DNA from: Christiangramia sp. OXR-203
GTDB taxonomy: Bacteria > Bacteroidota > Bacteroidia > Flavobacteriales > Flavobacteriaceae
Direction: 5' to 3'
DNA: 64,000 bases
Assembly (NCBI RefSeq): GCF_034372165.1
Contig: NZ_CP139698.1
Coordinates: 310,001-374,000 of the forward strand
In this document: positions 37,874-47,304 of the stretch, one piece after another
Numbering within the stretch: the stretch's first letter is position 1
Layout of the letters: each line of letters begins with the position of its first letter
Translations under genes and position numbers: made by a program
The notes under the pieces: generated by a model
What the model saw: only the letters and a program-made list of their open reading frames with translations
Database searches by the model: none
Told to the model about the DNA's origin: nothing

Positions 37874-37881
37874 CAAAGTTA
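37874..37881 (-). promoter_or_regulatory. -7 promoter box of the coiled-coil lipoprotein gene
   Basis: TAACTTTG on the minus strand, 18 bases before the ATG. No -33 match. Confidence 0.4.
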
Positions 37882-37957
37882 TCCATAATTCTATGAATGA
37901 AGTAACTGATTTTCTATTACAGAATCCATAGCGAATAGCGTCAAGAAAAAGCTAAGA

Positions 37958-37990
37958 TTGCGAAATCCTCTGTATAATTAAATATATTTG
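37958..37990 (+). promoter_or_regulatory. Promoter of the threonine dehydrogenase gene
   Basis: TTG, 22 bases, TATATTTG. The -7 box ends 15 bases before the ATG at 38006. Confidence 0.7.
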
Positions 37991-38005
37991 CACAAAATTT
38001 AATTT

Positions 38006-38965
38006 ATGGCCGAAAAGATATTAATTATCGGTGCTTGCGGACAGATTGGAACCGAACTTACGCTGAAATTGAGAGAGATTCACGGGAACGACCAGGTGGT
38101 CGCCAGTGATATTCGTGAAGGAGTAGATGAGTTGATGCAATCAGGTCCATTTGAGATCCTGAATGCTACCGATGAGGTTCATATAAGACAGATAATAGAG
38201 ACCTATAATATTAAGGAAGTTTACCTGATGGCTGCGATGCTTAGCGCCACTGCAGAAAAAGCTCCTAAGAAGGCCTGGGACCTTAATATGAATTCACTTT
38301 TCCATATTCTTGATATGGCTAAGGAAGGTATGATCGATAAGATCTTTTGGCCTTCCAGTATTGCTGTTTTTGGACCAACTACCCCAAAGGACAATACTCC
38401 GCAAATTACTGCAATGGAGCCAACCACGGTTTATGGAATTAGTAAGCAAACTGGCGAACGCTGGTGTGAGTACTATCATCAAAAATTTGGTGTGGACGTT
38501 AGAAGTATCAGGTATCCTGGTATCATTAGTTATAAAACCCTTCCAGGTGGTGGAACTACAGATTATGCGATTGAGATTTTCCATGAAGCCTTAAAGCAAA
38601 ATGCCTATACCAGTTTTCTGGATAAAGATGCGGCATTACCAATGATGTATATGGATGATGCGATCAAAGCTACAGTGGAAATTATGCAGGCTCCTTCGGA
38701 AGCTATTAAAATAAGATCATCTTATAATCTTGCTGCGATAAGTTTTACGCCTGAAATATTAGCGGCAAACATTAGTAAACACCTACCGGATTTTAAAATA
38801 TCTTATGATCCAGATTTCAGACAGGCTATTGCGTCGTCATGGCCTTCAAGCATTGATGATTCGTCGGCAAGACAGGATTGGGGATGGGATCACGAATTCG
38901 ATCTTGATAAGATGACCGAAACCATGCTAAAAGGAGTAGGACAAACTACAGAGCAAACCCATTAA
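38006..38965 (+). CDS. L-threonine 3-dehydrogenase, short-chain (epimerase-like) type
   Basis: A 319-residue NAD-dependent extended SDR that oxidises threonine to 2-amino-3-ketobutyrate, the first step of threonine breakdown to glycine. Dinucleotide motif GACGQIG at 9-15, active-site Ser in WPSSIAVFGP, and Tyr/Lys in TTVYGISKQTGE. The TTPKDNTPQ and YPGIISYKTLPGGGTTDYA segments are specific to this TDH class. Single-gene unit with its own promoter and terminator. Confidence 0.92.
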   Translation: MAEKILIIGACGQIGTELTLKLREIHGNDQVVASDIREGVDELMQSGPFEILNATDEVHIRQIIETYNIKEVYLMAAMLSATAEKAPKKAWDLNMNSLFHILDMAKEGMIDKIFWPSSIAVFGPTTPKDNTPQITAMEPTTVYGISKQTGERWCEYYHQKFGVDVRSIRYPGIISYKTLPGGGTTDYAIEIFHEALKQNAYTSFLDKDAALPMMYMDDAIKATVEIMQAPSEAIKIRSSYNLAAISFTPEILAANISKHLPDFKISYDPDFRQAIASSWPSSIDDSSARQDWGWDHEFDLDKMTETMLKGVGQTTEQTH

Positions 38966-38970
38966 ATAAC

Positions 38971-38995
38971 AAAAGCCGCTTTACAGCGGCTTTTT
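38971..38995 (+). terminator. Terminator between threonine dehydrogenase and cold-shock genes
   Basis: AAAAGCCGCT, loop TTAC, AGCGGCTTTTT: a ten-pair stem plus T-run, five bases after the stop codon. The A-run on the other side could also serve the convergent cold-shock gene. Confidence 0.85.
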
Positions 38996-39018
38996 ACTTT
39001 TTTGATTGGAAAAACCAA

Positions 39019-39213
39019 TTACTCAACGATGCGAACATCTGTTGCGTTAACTCCTTTTTTCCCTTCAGTTTCTTCGTATTCTACTCGATCGCCTTCCTGA
39101 ATAGTTTCACCATTCAAACCGGTAATGTGTACGAAAATGTCTCTTTTGGTGTCGTCGTTTGTAATGAACCCATAACCTTTAGATTCATTGAAAAATTTTA
39201 CTGTGCCTTGCAT
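39019..39213 (-). CDS. Cold-shock domain protein
   Basis: A 64-residue single-domain RNA chaperone. RNP1 is KGYGFI at 12-17 (Tyr where Phe is commoner) and RNP2 is DIFVH at 25-29. It is a nucleic-acid-binding OB fold. Own promoter box upstream; single gene. Confidence 0.94.
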   Translation of the reverse strand: MQGTVKFFNESKGYGFITNDDTKRDIFVHITGLNGETIQEGDRVEYEETEGKKGVNATDVRIVE

Positions 39214-39235
39214 AATAATAAAAATTAATAAAGAA

Positions 39236-39243
39236 CAAACATA
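39236..39243 (-). promoter_or_regulatory. -7 promoter box of the cold-shock gene
   Basis: TATGTTTG on the minus strand, 22 bases before the ATG. The expected leader is short (about 17 bases), unlike the long thermosensing leader of E. coli cspA. Confidence 0.5.
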
Positions 39244-39299
39244 ACAGTAAAATTTTTAGAATCTACTGGAAATCAGAATTTTTTGGATTTTTGTAACTT

Positions 39300-39545
39300 T
39301 TAAAGTCGATCAATTCCCTTATCCCGCATTTTTTTCATGTTCTTTTCTGAAAGGGTATAATCTTCTAATTTCTTACCTCTCCATCTCACCACAAGGAAAA
39401 TTGGCATTAGAATAAAGGCACTTGCCAGCACGGCAATTCCTATGATCCTGTCGCCGGTAAGCGTATCATCATTTAACCTGAAATAGAATCCTACTCCTAC
39501 GGCTATTAGAATAGCTATTACCAGTATTCTCATAAATATCTTCAT
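39300..39545 (-). CDS. Small two-helix membrane protein
   Basis: An 81-residue protein with two hydrophobic segments (about residues 5-20 and 34-53) and a basic C-terminal tail. The ATG at 39545 is one base after the stop of the CBS fragment and is preferred over an in-frame ATG 18 bases upstream that would overlap it. Probably the last gene of the ClC operon. Function unknown. Confidence 0.65.
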   Translation of the reverse strand: MKIFMRILVIAILIAVGVGFYFRLNDDTLTGDRIIGIAVLASAFILMPIFLVVRWRGKKLEDYTLSEKNMKKMRDKGIDRL

Positions 39546-39546
39546 A

Positions 39547-39864
39547 CTATACAGTAACTTCAATTAATTTTTGCCTGTAAGCAGTTAACAGTTTTGATTT
39601 GGAGATAAACCCGATATATTTTCCTTCACGAACTACAGGTAAGTTCCAGGCATTACTTTCCTGGAATTTTAGCATGATCTCCTTCATTCGGTCGTTCTCA
39701 ATGTCTATAATTTCCGGAGCCTGTTGCATGATCTCCTGCACCTTGACTTCATCATATAATTTTTCATTGAACATGATAGATCTTATATCATCCAGTAATA
39801 TAATACCCATAAAATTTTGATTTTCATCAATAACGGGGAAAATATTACGTGAGGATTTCATCAC
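39547..39864 (-). pseudogene. Detached CBS-domain tail of the ClC channel
   Basis: A 105-codon open frame beginning with GTG at 39864, which overlaps the ClC stop codon at 39863-39861. It encodes most of a CBS pair, from KSSRNIFPVIDENQNFMGIILL to GKYIGFISKSKLLTAYRQKL. In related ClC channels this is the C-terminus of the same polypeptide. The start of the first CBS domain is encoded in the ClC frame, about eight residues of its first helix are missing, and the frame changes. It may be a broken tail or a separately translated subunit through reinitiation. Confidence 0.7.
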
Positions 39865-41315
39865 AGGTTCATATCAATTTCCAGGGCAATAAAATTCTTT
39901 TCTACTACACGACTAATGTTCATAAGGGTCAAAACCGTCTGATCTTTGTCATGCGTTAACAGGTCACCGCGTCTTGCCAGTTCCATGGTATACACAGAGT
40001 GAGGTTCAAACTTAGTGGTGATCAAATAAGAAATAGCCGCAGTGATCATTAGCGGTATAAAAAGTTCGTACCCATGGGTAAGTTCAGCAATAAGAAAAAT
40101 AGCAGTAAGTGGTGCATACAGTACTCCGGCCATAAGACCCGCCATTCCTACCAAAGTAAAATTACTCACAGAGATCTCATTCTTAAAGATACCAAGATTG
40201 TTCACGACCAGTGCGAAACAGTGTCCCATAGCGCTTCCCATGAACATTACTGGAGCAAAGATCCCTCCAACGCCACCGGCGCTAAAAGTTAACGCTGAAG
40301 CGATGATCTTAAAGATCACCAGACCTGCAAGCAAAATGATTACCACCCAGATATTCTCAAGGTAAGCGTTGAATAGATTTGTGCCCAGGGCTTCAAGATA
40401 GTTTTCCTGCAAAAGGTTGTTGATCACATTATAGCCTTCACCATATAGTGGAGGTATAAAATAGATAAGAACTCCCAGCCCCAATCCGGCAAAAATGAGC
40501 CTGACAAAAGGTGAGGTTATTTTAGCGAGCAGTTTGGTAGTACCGAAATAGATACGTGAAAAGTAAACTGAAAATGCTGCGGCTACGACTCCCAGAACCA
40601 AATAGTAAGGCACTTCAGAGATTGTAAATTGGTCCTCTAAAGTGAATGGTAAAATAATCTGACTTCCGAAGAAAAAATAGGAGGTAAGTATGGCAGATAC
40701 AGAAGCAATGAGTAGCGGTAGGAGGGACGCCAGTGTTAGATCAAGGCTGAAAACCTCTATTGCGAAAATGATCGCTGCAATTGGAGCTTTGAAAATGCTG
40801 GACATTGCGCCCGCTGCGGCACATCCAATGAGTAAGGTCCGGGATGCCTGATTCATCAAAAATATTCGCGAAATGTTCGAACCCAGCGAAGCACCGGTCG
40901 CTACGGTAGGTCCTTCCAGTCCAACTGACCCTCCAAAACCAACTGTAATAGGTGCTGTAATTAGGGATGCATACATCTGGAATCTTTTCATGATCCCCTT
41001 CTTACGGGAGATGGCATATAAAGTTGTCGGTATTCCATGCCCAACCTTCTGGCGAAGTATAAATTTGATGATAAGGAACACGATCAAAAGACCAAGTACC
41101 GGAAATATAAAGTAGAATGCATCGTGATAATTGGCCACAAATTCTCCTTCCAGTAAACTCTGGATTAGATGCGTGAGGTTTTTGATCATCACCGCAAAGA
41201 GCCCGGCAACAAATCCAATAACCGCGCTTAGGAACATGAGAAACTGTCGATGAGAAAGATTCTTCGATTTCCAGTTTAGGAATCTGTGCAATAAGGTTTT
41301 GCTGATATTTGCCAC
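39861..41315 (-). CDS. ClC family chloride channel/antiporter, truncated at the CBS junction
   Basis: A 484-residue membrane protein with the ClC pore signature GSVGLEGPTVATGASLGS, whose Glu is the gating or proton glutamate, and about ten membrane helices. The sequence ends shortly after VVEKNFIALEIDMNL, which is the beginning of the C-terminal CBS region in homologues. The rest of that region follows in another frame. The membrane domain itself looks intact, so chloride transport may remain. It begins 57 bases after the aspS stop. Confidence 0.9.
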   Translation of the reverse strand: MANISKTLLHRFLNWKSKNLSHRQFLMFLSAVIGFVAGLFAVMIKNLTHLIQSLLEGEFVANYHDAFYFIFPVLGLLIVFLIIKFILRQKVGHGIPTTLYAISRKKGIMKRFQMYASLITAPITVGFGGSVGLEGPTVATGASLGSNISRIFLMNQASRTLLIGCAAAGAMSSIFKAPIAAIIFAIEVFSLDLTLASLLPLLIASVSAILTSYFFFGSQIILPFTLEDQFTISEVPYYLVLGVVAAAFSVYFSRIYFGTTKLLAKITSPFVRLIFAGLGLGVLIYFIPPLYGEGYNVINNLLQENYLEALGTNLFNAYLENIWVVIILLAGLVIFKIIASALTFSAGGVGGIFAPVMFMGSAMGHCFALVVNNLGIFKNEISVSNFTLVGMAGLMAGVLYAPLTAIFLIAELTHGYELFIPLMITAAISYLITTKFEPHSVYTMELARRGDLLTHDKDQTVLTLMNISRVVEKNFIALEIDMNL

Positions 41316-41340
41316 CGCTAGTTAATTACCGGATGAAGAT

Positions 41341-41365
41341 AAAAAATCCCGCAATACGCGGGATT
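41341..41365 (-). terminator. Terminator after aspS
   Basis: On the minus strand AATCCCGC, loop GTATT, GCGGGATT and a T-run. It lies between aspS and the ClC gene, so the latter needs its own promoter, which I could not identify. Confidence 0.8.
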
Positions 41366-41371
41366 AATTAT

Positions 41372-43120
41372 TTATGATTTCAACTGTAGATGTAAATCTG
41401 TGAGTTGTTGTTCATCGAGTTTCGCCGGAGCATCGATCATCACATCTCTTCCAGAGTTATTCTTTGGGAATGCAATGTAATCCCGAATACTTTCCTGTCC
41501 GCCAAGAATAGCTACCAGTCTGTCGAATCCAAACGCAATCCCACCATGTGGAGGTGCTCCATATTGGAAGGCATCCATAAGAAAGCCAAATTGCTCTTCA
41601 GCCTCTTCCGGAGTGAATCCAAGGTATTTGAACATTTGCGACTGAGTTTCTTTGTCATGTATTCTAATAGAACCACCACCAATTTCATTTCCATTAAGTA
41701 CAAGATCATACGCGTTGGCACGAACCTTCCCAGGGTCTGTTTCAAGTAGCGCAAAATCTTCTTTCTTCGGACTTGTAAATGGATGGTGCATGGCGTGGAA
41801 TCTTTCTGTATCCTCATCCCATTCAAGAAGAGGGAAATCTACTACCCACAAAGGTGCGAATTCATCAGATTTTCTAAGTCCCATTTCATTACCAAGATGC
41901 ATTCTTAATGCGCTTAACTGGCTTCTTGTTTTATCGGCATCACCAGCCATCACCAGGATAAGATCCCCTGGGTTGGCTGAAGAAGCTTCAGCCCAGGCTT
42001 TCAGTTCTTCCTGAGAGTAAAACTTATCTACAGAAGATTTTAGACTGCCATCTTCATTATATTTTGCCCAAACCAATCCTGTGGCACCAATTTGAGGTCT
42101 TTTAACCCATGAAATAAGTTTATCAATTTCCTTACGGGTAAAAGAAGCTGCGCCCGGAACGGCTATCCCAACCACAAGTTCCTGTTGATCAAAAACATTA
42201 AAACCTTTATTCTTGGCTACATCATCGAGCTCAGCAAACTCCATCCCAAAACGGATGTCTGGTTTGTCATTCCCGTATTTACGCATAGCGTCTGCATAAG
42301 TCATTCTTGGGAATTCTTCCACTTCTACGTTGCGAATTTCCTTCAGCAAATGCCTGGTTAAACCTTCAAATATATTCAGGATATCTTCCTGTTCCACGAA
42401 TGCCATTTCGCAATCGATTTGTGTAAATTCAGGTTGACGATCTGCTCTTAGATCCTCATCACGAAAACATTTTACGATCTGGAAATACTTGTCCATTCCG
42501 CCTACCATGAGCAACTGCTTAAAAGTTTGCGGTGATTGTGGAAGTGCGTAGAACTGACCTTCATTCATTCGGCTTGGTACCACGAAGTCACGGGCGCCTT
42601 CAGGAGTGGATTTAATAAGGTATGGAGTTTCCACCTCAATAAAGCCAGCATTAGAAAGATAGTTTCTTACCTTCATTCCTACCTGGTGGCGGAACATTAA
42701 TTTATTCTGAACTGGTTTTCTACGAATATCCAGATAGCGATATTTCATTCTTAGATCTTCACCACCATCGGTTTCATCTTCAATAGTAAAAGGTGGTGTT
42801 TTTGAAGTATTCAAAATTTTGAAATCCTGTACCAGTAATTCGATCTCCCCAGTAGGTATGTTCGGGTTTTTTGCTTCACGCTCGATCACTTCACCTGTTA
42901 CCTGGATCACGAATTCACGGGCAAGATTTCCTGCTTGTTGCATTAATTCTTCAGAAGAGCGCTCTTCATCAAAAATCAATTGCGTAAGACCGTAGCGATC
43001 ACGAAGATCTACCCAAATCATAAAACCTTTGTTCCTTACTTTTTGTACCCATCCAGAAAGGGTTACTGTATTTCCTATATGTACGGCATTAAGCTCGCCG
43101 CAGGTATGACTTCTGTACAT
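41372..43120 (-). CDS. aspS: Aspartyl-tRNA synthetase
   Basis: A 582-residue class IIb synthetase. It has an N-terminal anticodon-binding OB fold ([20 protein letters not shown]), motif 2 region with [20 protein letters not shown], the bacterial GAD insertion, and motif 3 [13 protein letters not shown]. Full bacterial length. A TACTTTTG box lies upstream. Confidence 0.96.
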   Translation of the reverse strand: MYRSHTCGELNAVHIGNTVTLSGWVQKVRNKGFMIWVDLRDRYGLTQLIFDEERSSEELMQQAGNLAREFVIQVTGEVIEREAKNPNIPTGEIELLVQDFKILNTSKTPPFTIEDETDGGEDLRMKYRYLDIRRKPVQNKLMFRHQVGMKVRNYLSNAGFIEVETPYLIKSTPEGARDFVVPSRMNEGQFYALPQSPQTFKQLLMVGGMDKYFQIVKCFRDEDLRADRQPEFTQIDCEMAFVEQEDILNIFEGLTRHLLKEIRNVEVEEFPRMTYADAMRKYGNDKPDIRFGMEFAELDDVAKNKGFNVFDQQELVVGIAVPGAASFTRKEIDKLISWVKRPQIGATGLVWAKYNEDGSLKSSVDKFYSQEELKAWAEASSANPGDLILVMAGDADKTRSQLSALRMHLGNEMGLRKSDEFAPLWVVDFPLLEWDEDTERFHAMHHPFTSPKKEDFALLETDPGKVRANAYDLVLNGNEIGGGSIRIHDKETQSQMFKYLGFTPEEAEEQFGFLMDAFQYGAPPHGGIAFGFDRLVAILGGQESIRDYIAFPKNNSGRDVMIDAPAKLDEQQLTDLHLQLKS

Positions 43121-43145
43121 GAATTCTTTTAATTTTGAATGGGCA

Positions 43146-43153
43146 CAAAAGTA
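43146..43153 (-). promoter_or_regulatory. -7 promoter box of aspS
   Basis: TACTTTTG on the minus strand, 25 bases before the aspS ATG. Confidence 0.45.
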
Positions 43154-43313
43154 AGAAGTTAAACAGTTTTACTGAACCTTTTCTACATCTAAATTCATTT
43201 AAAGTTGCCTGATATTAACTTAGGTCCTTTATATAAGCCTCTGTTTAACAGGTGAATAGATATACAATGTAAACTTAATGTTACGTAAATGCAACTTTAA
43301 GGTAAATTTTCGC

Positions 43314-43321
43314 TATATTTG
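43314..43321 (+). promoter_or_regulatory. -7 promoter box of the MORN-repeat gene
   Basis: TATATTTG, 28 bases before the ATG at 43350. It shows that the in-frame ATG at 43278 lies upstream of the transcript. Confidence 0.5.
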
Positions 43322-43349
43322 TGATGTTAACGTTAATACCGAAAGAGAA

Positions 43350-43715
43350 ATGAAGACTTTGAAAAATATTTTAGTAGCAGCAGTCCTGGCGACAGGAACG
43401 CTTGTAATGGCGCAGGATAATGATCCAAAACCCGCTTTTGAGAAGCAGGGTGAATTAATTAAAGGAACATTTTATTATGAAGATGGAAATATTAAACAGG
43501 AAGGTACGTACAAGGACGGAAAACTCCACGGAGAATGGATTTCTTACAACAAAGACGGTGAGAAGACGGCCATCGCCAATTACGAAAATGGCCAAAAAGA
43601 TGGAAAATGGTTCTTCTGGACTGAAGATAAACTTACTGAAGTGGACTATAACAATAGCGTAATTGCTAGTGTGAATAGCTGGAAGAGTGAAAGCTCACTT
43701 GTTAGTAATGACTAA
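43350..43715 (+). CDS. Exported MORN-repeat protein (YwqK-like)
   Basis: A 121-residue protein with signal peptide MKTLKNILVAAVLATGTLVMAQ. The mature part has MORN-type repeats of the form G-x-L-H-G-E-W and G-x-K-D-G-K-W (residues about 55-95). Homologues are sometimes labelled YwqK antitoxin, but no toxin gene is present, so that label is not supported here. Single gene with promoter and terminator. Confidence 0.82.
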   Translation: MKTLKNILVAAVLATGTLVMAQDNDPKPAFEKQGELIKGTFYYEDGNIKQEGTYKDGKLHGEWISYNKDGEKTAIANYENGQKDGKWFFWTEDKLTEVDYNNSVIASVNSWKSESSLVSND

Positions 43716-43734
43716 TAATATTCAGTATGAATAA

Positions 43735-43766
43735 AAAAAACCCGAGGCGAAAGCTTCGGGTTTTTT
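43735..43766 (+). terminator. Bidirectional terminator between the MORN gene and the RND operon
   Basis: Six As, CCCGAGGC, GAAA tetraloop, GCTTCGGG (one G-T pair), six Ts. It serves both convergent transcripts. Confidence 0.85.
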
Positions 43767-43788
43767 GTTTGCATTTGTATCAACTTAC

Positions 43789-46700
43789 CTAGTTCGTAGT
43801 TTCGATCCTGTTTGAAGTTTCAACTTCTTCCGAAGAGCTTCTTTTAGAATGAACCCACATTTTGATCCTTATCGCGATATAGAACAATAAAGGAACAATG
43901 ATTAAAGTAAGGAAGGTCGCTACGATTAAACCGTAGATCACTGTCCAGGCCAGAGGTCCCCAGAATATCACATTATCTCCACCAAAGTAGATGTTTGCAT
44001 CAAACTCACTGAATAAACTGAAAAAGTCAAGGTTAAGTCCAATCGCCAGTGGAATCAAACCAAGAATGGTTGTGATCGCCGTTAGCAATACTGGTCTCAA
44101 ACGTGCTTTTCCAGATCTAATGATCGTTTTCAAGAGTTCGTCATGCGGAAGGTATTCAGATTCTGGTATGCCAAGACGCAGTTTCTTTCTGTCAATGAGG
44201 AGCTGTGCATAATCGAGCAAGACCACCCCATTATTTACCACGATACCCGCGAGAGAAATAATTCCCATCATCGTCATCATGATAACAAAGGCTGAACCGC
44301 TAATTACAATTCCTCCAAATACTCCAATAAAGCTCAGGAAAATAGCGATCATGATGATCAATGGTTTCGAGATAGAATTAAACTGGAAGATCAGGATCAG
44401 GAATATAAGTCCCAGTCCGCTGAAAAATGCACCCACAAGGAACGCCTGTTGCTTGTTTTGCTCTTCGATCTGCCCGGTATAATCTACTTTGATCTCATCT
44501 GGCACACCATCAAAATTCCTCATTTCATTCTGGATTTGCGCAACGGCTGCACCAGCATCTGTATATCCCGGAGATAATACAGAATAGATCGTAACCACTC
44601 TTCTGGTATCCCTGTGCTTGATCGCACTAAACCCAGATTTATTACTTTTCGTAGTTACTGCTGAAACCGGTATTTCCCTTAACTGACCTTTATTATTTCT
44701 GAAAGTGATCGTTTGGTTAAACAAGGCGCTGTTATCATATCTTGAATCCTCGTCAAATCTTACATAAATATCATAATCTTCGCCACCTTCTTTGTAAACA
44801 CCAGCTTTTGTTCCAAAGATCGAATTTCTAAGTTGTTGTCCAACCTGTCCAGCGCTTATCCCCAGTTCACCAGCTTTTTCCCGGTCAACTTCAACAACCA
44901 TTGAAGGTTTGTCCTTGTTCACATCGATCTTCAGCTCATCTATTGCAGGAATGTTCTTTGTATTAATATATTCACGCATTTGCTCTGCAGTGGCGATCAA
45001 TTGATCATAATCTTCACCTTCCAGTTCAATATTAATAGGAGGACCGGCAGGAGGACCATTCTGATCTTTTTCTACGGAAATCAAAACTCCCGGGTAAACT
45101 CCATCCAGAGATTCCTGAACCTTTTGTCTTAAAACTTCACTATCCTTGCCACGACGGTATTTGTATTCCCTCATGGATGCAGTGATCTTACCTTTATGAG
45201 GCATTTCTGCCGCAGAGCCTCCATCGGTTTGTGGATTCCCGGCACCTTCACCAACTTGTGATACGGCACTTTCTACCATATAATTGTAGCCATCATCCAT
45301 ATACTCATCACTGTTGAGTACTTTGTAAACCCTTTCTTCGATCTCTTTCGTGATCGCGTTGGTCTTTTCAATATCGGTTCCTTCCGGGTATTCGATATAA
45401 ACAATGATCTGGTTAGGCTTATTATCAGGAAAGAACTCAACTTTGGTTCTTTGAGATCCCAGAGAAGCTCCAAAACCTACAAAAGCAATGATCAACATTA
45501 AGAAAGTAGCTCCAACGATCCAGTAAGGGCGTTTATTCTTAAACGAAGCGGTAAGGCGTCTTTCATACCAGTTCTCAAGTTTCACCAAAGAACTTTTCTG
45601 AAATCTATTAGCCATCTTCCGCAGAAACAACCTGTAGATCCATACCATGATCGCGGTAAAGATCATAAGTGATCCCAGTGCAGCGTACTGACCACCAAAT
45701 AAAAATATAGCTAAGCCAATTACGGCAATAATTAAAGAAACCCTGATGATGGTTTTCAATGGCATATTTTTATCCTCTGTTCTCATATATTGAGAAACCA
45801 GAACCGAATTGAAAAATATAGCGACGACCAGTGAGGAGCCCAGTACGACAGATAGTGTAATGGGGAAATATATCATGAACTGTCCCATTAATCCCGGCCA
45901 TAATCCTAACGGAATAAAGGCGGCGACCGTAGTTGCTGTAGAGATAATAATAGGAAATGCAATTTCACCAATACCTTCTTTCGCTGCATCCACCCGGCTC
46001 ATTCCTTCTTCATCCATGAGTCGGTAGACATTCTCGACCACTACGATCCCGTTATCTACAAGCATTCCAAGTCCCATGATCAATCCGAATAGGATCATCG
46101 TGTTCATGGTGTACCCTAATTGGTTCAGGATCATTAAAGACATGAACATGGACATTGGGATTGCAAAACCAACAAAGAGTGCATTCTTAAATCCTAAGAA
46201 GAACATAAGTACGGTTACCACCAGGATGATCCCGAAAATGATATTGTTTACAAGGTCATCTACCTGACCAATGGTCTTTGAAGATTGGTCATTAGTAATA
46301 CTTACATTCAGGTTCGTTGGAAATACTTCAGCTTTTGCTTTCTCAACGATAAGCTCGATCTGCTCTGCAGCAGCAACCATATTCTTCCCTGATCGTTTCT
46401 TTACATCCAGCATCACCACTTGCTCACCAAACTCACGGGCATAGGTGGTCTTTTCTTTTTCCTGAAAAGTAATATCAGCGATATCCTTCAGGTAAACATC
46501 ATCACCATCTTCAGATTTTACTACGAAATTGTTCAATTCTGAAGGTTCTTCGATTTCACCAAGGATTCTAATAGTTCTTCGCTGTCCGCTGGTTACGTAA
46601 TTACCCGCACTCATGGTCATGTTTCCATTTGCTATAGCACTGGTAATATCATTGAAACTAACCGAGGAAGCCATCATTTTATAGATATCCACAGCTACTT

Positions 46701-47298
46701 CAATTTCTTTATCCTGAGCTCCACGAATATCTACTTTTTTAATTTCAGGTAGATTTTCGATCTCATCCTGCAAGTATTCTCCAAATTCCTTCAGCTTCAT
46801 TACCGGGTAATCTCCGGAAATATTAATATTCAGGATTGGAATTTCTTCAGAAAGACTCAATTCGAAAACATTCGGTTCTACCTTAGCGCCATTAAAGGTT
46901 GGCCAGTCTTCGCCTGAAGTTTCAGAATCTATTTCATCCTTTACCTTTTGCTTTGCTAGTTCCACCGCAATTCCCTCGTCAAATTCCACGACGATCATAG
47001 AATAGTCTTCCTGGGAAGTTGAGGTGATCTCCACCACATTACTTACCGTCTTCAACTTATCTTCCAGAGGATTAGTAAGTAACTTCTCTATATCTTCCGC
47101 AGTATTCCCGGGATATATTGAGCTAACGTAGATTTTCGTTTCTTTTACTTCAGGAAAACTTTCCCGAGGCATACTGAAATAAGCCGAAATCCCGAAGAAC
47201 AGAATAAGGGCCATCGCCACATAAATAGTGGTTTTGTTCTTTATTGCCCAGGACGAGAGCGCAAACTCCTTGTCCAGATTGTTTTTTTCTTTCGCCAT
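43789..47298 (-). CDS. RND efflux transporter permease
   Basis: A 1169-residue inner membrane pump of the RND (HAE1-like) superfamily with 12 helices and two large periplasmic loops. The helix 4 motif reads GMLVDNGIVVVENV, with Asp-Asn where the classical proton relay is Asp-Asp. Longer than AcrB because of an extended region after helix 6 containing two extra hydrophobic stretches. Last gene of the tetR-tolC-MFP-RND operon; substrate unknown, drug or lipid efflux likely. Confidence 0.93.
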   Translation of the reverse strand: MAKEKNNLDKEFALSSWAIKNKTTIYVAMALILFFGISAYFSMPRESFPEVKETKIYVSSIYPGNTAEDIEKLLTNPLEDKLKTVSNVVEITSTSQEDYSMIVVEFDEGIAVELAKQKVKDEIDSETSGEDWPTFNGAKVEPNVFELSLSEEIPILNINISGDYPVMKLKEFGEYLQDEIENLPEIKKVDIRGAQDKEIEVAVDIYKMMASSVSFNDITSAIANGNMTMSAGNYVTSGQRRTIRILGEIEEPSELNNFVVKSEDGDDVYLKDIADITFQEKEKTTYAREFGEQVVMLDVKKRSGKNMVAAAEQIELIVEKAKAEVFPTNLNVSITNDQSSKTIGQVDDLVNNIIFGIILVVTVLMFFLGFKNALFVGFAIPMSMFMSLMILNQLGYTMNTMILFGLIMGLGMLVDNGIVVVENVYRLMDEEGMSRVDAAKEGIGEIAFPIIISTATTVAAFIPLGLWPGLMGQFMIYFPITLSVVLGSSLVVAIFFNSVLVSQYMRTEDKNMPLKTIIRVSLIIAVIGLAIFLFGGQYAALGSLMIFTAIMVWIYRLFLRKMANRFQKSSLVKLENWYERRLTASFKNKRPYWIVGATFLMLIIAFVGFGASLGSQRTKVEFFPDNKPNQIIVYIEYPEGTDIEKTNAITKEIEERVYKVLNSDEYMDDGYNYMVESAVSQVGEGAGNPQTDGGSAAEMPHKGKITASMREYKYRRGKDSEVLRQKVQESLDGVYPGVLISVEKDQNGPPAGPPINIELEGEDYDQLIATAEQMREYINTKNIPAIDELKIDVNKDKPSMVVEVDREKAGELGISAGQVGQQLRNSIFGTKAGVYKEGGEDYDIYVRFDEDSRYDNSALFNQTITFRNNKGQLREIPVSAVTTKSNKSGFSAIKHRDTRRVVTIYSVLSPGYTDAGAAVAQIQNEMRNFDGVPDEIKVDYTGQIEEQNKQQAFLVGAFFSGLGLIFLILIFQFNSISKPLIIMIAIFLSFIGVFGGIVISGSAFVIMMTMMGIISLAGIVVNNGVVLLDYAQLLIDRKKLRLGIPESEYLPHDELLKTIIRSGKARLRPVLLTAITTILGLIPLAIGLNLDFFSLFSEFDANIYFGGDNVIFWGPLAWTVIYGLIVATFLTLIIVPLLFYIAIRIKMWVHSKRSSSEEVETSNRIETTN

Positions 47299-47304
47299 AA
47301 CTGC

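Noticed and set aside
43278-43349. N-terminal extension of the MORN-repeat protein
   Set aside because: The -7 box at 43314-43321 lies inside it, and the signal peptide begins at 43350.
43350-43715. Toxin-antitoxin call for the YwqK-like gene
   Set aside because: The protein is exported and MORN-like, and no partner toxin gene is present on either side.
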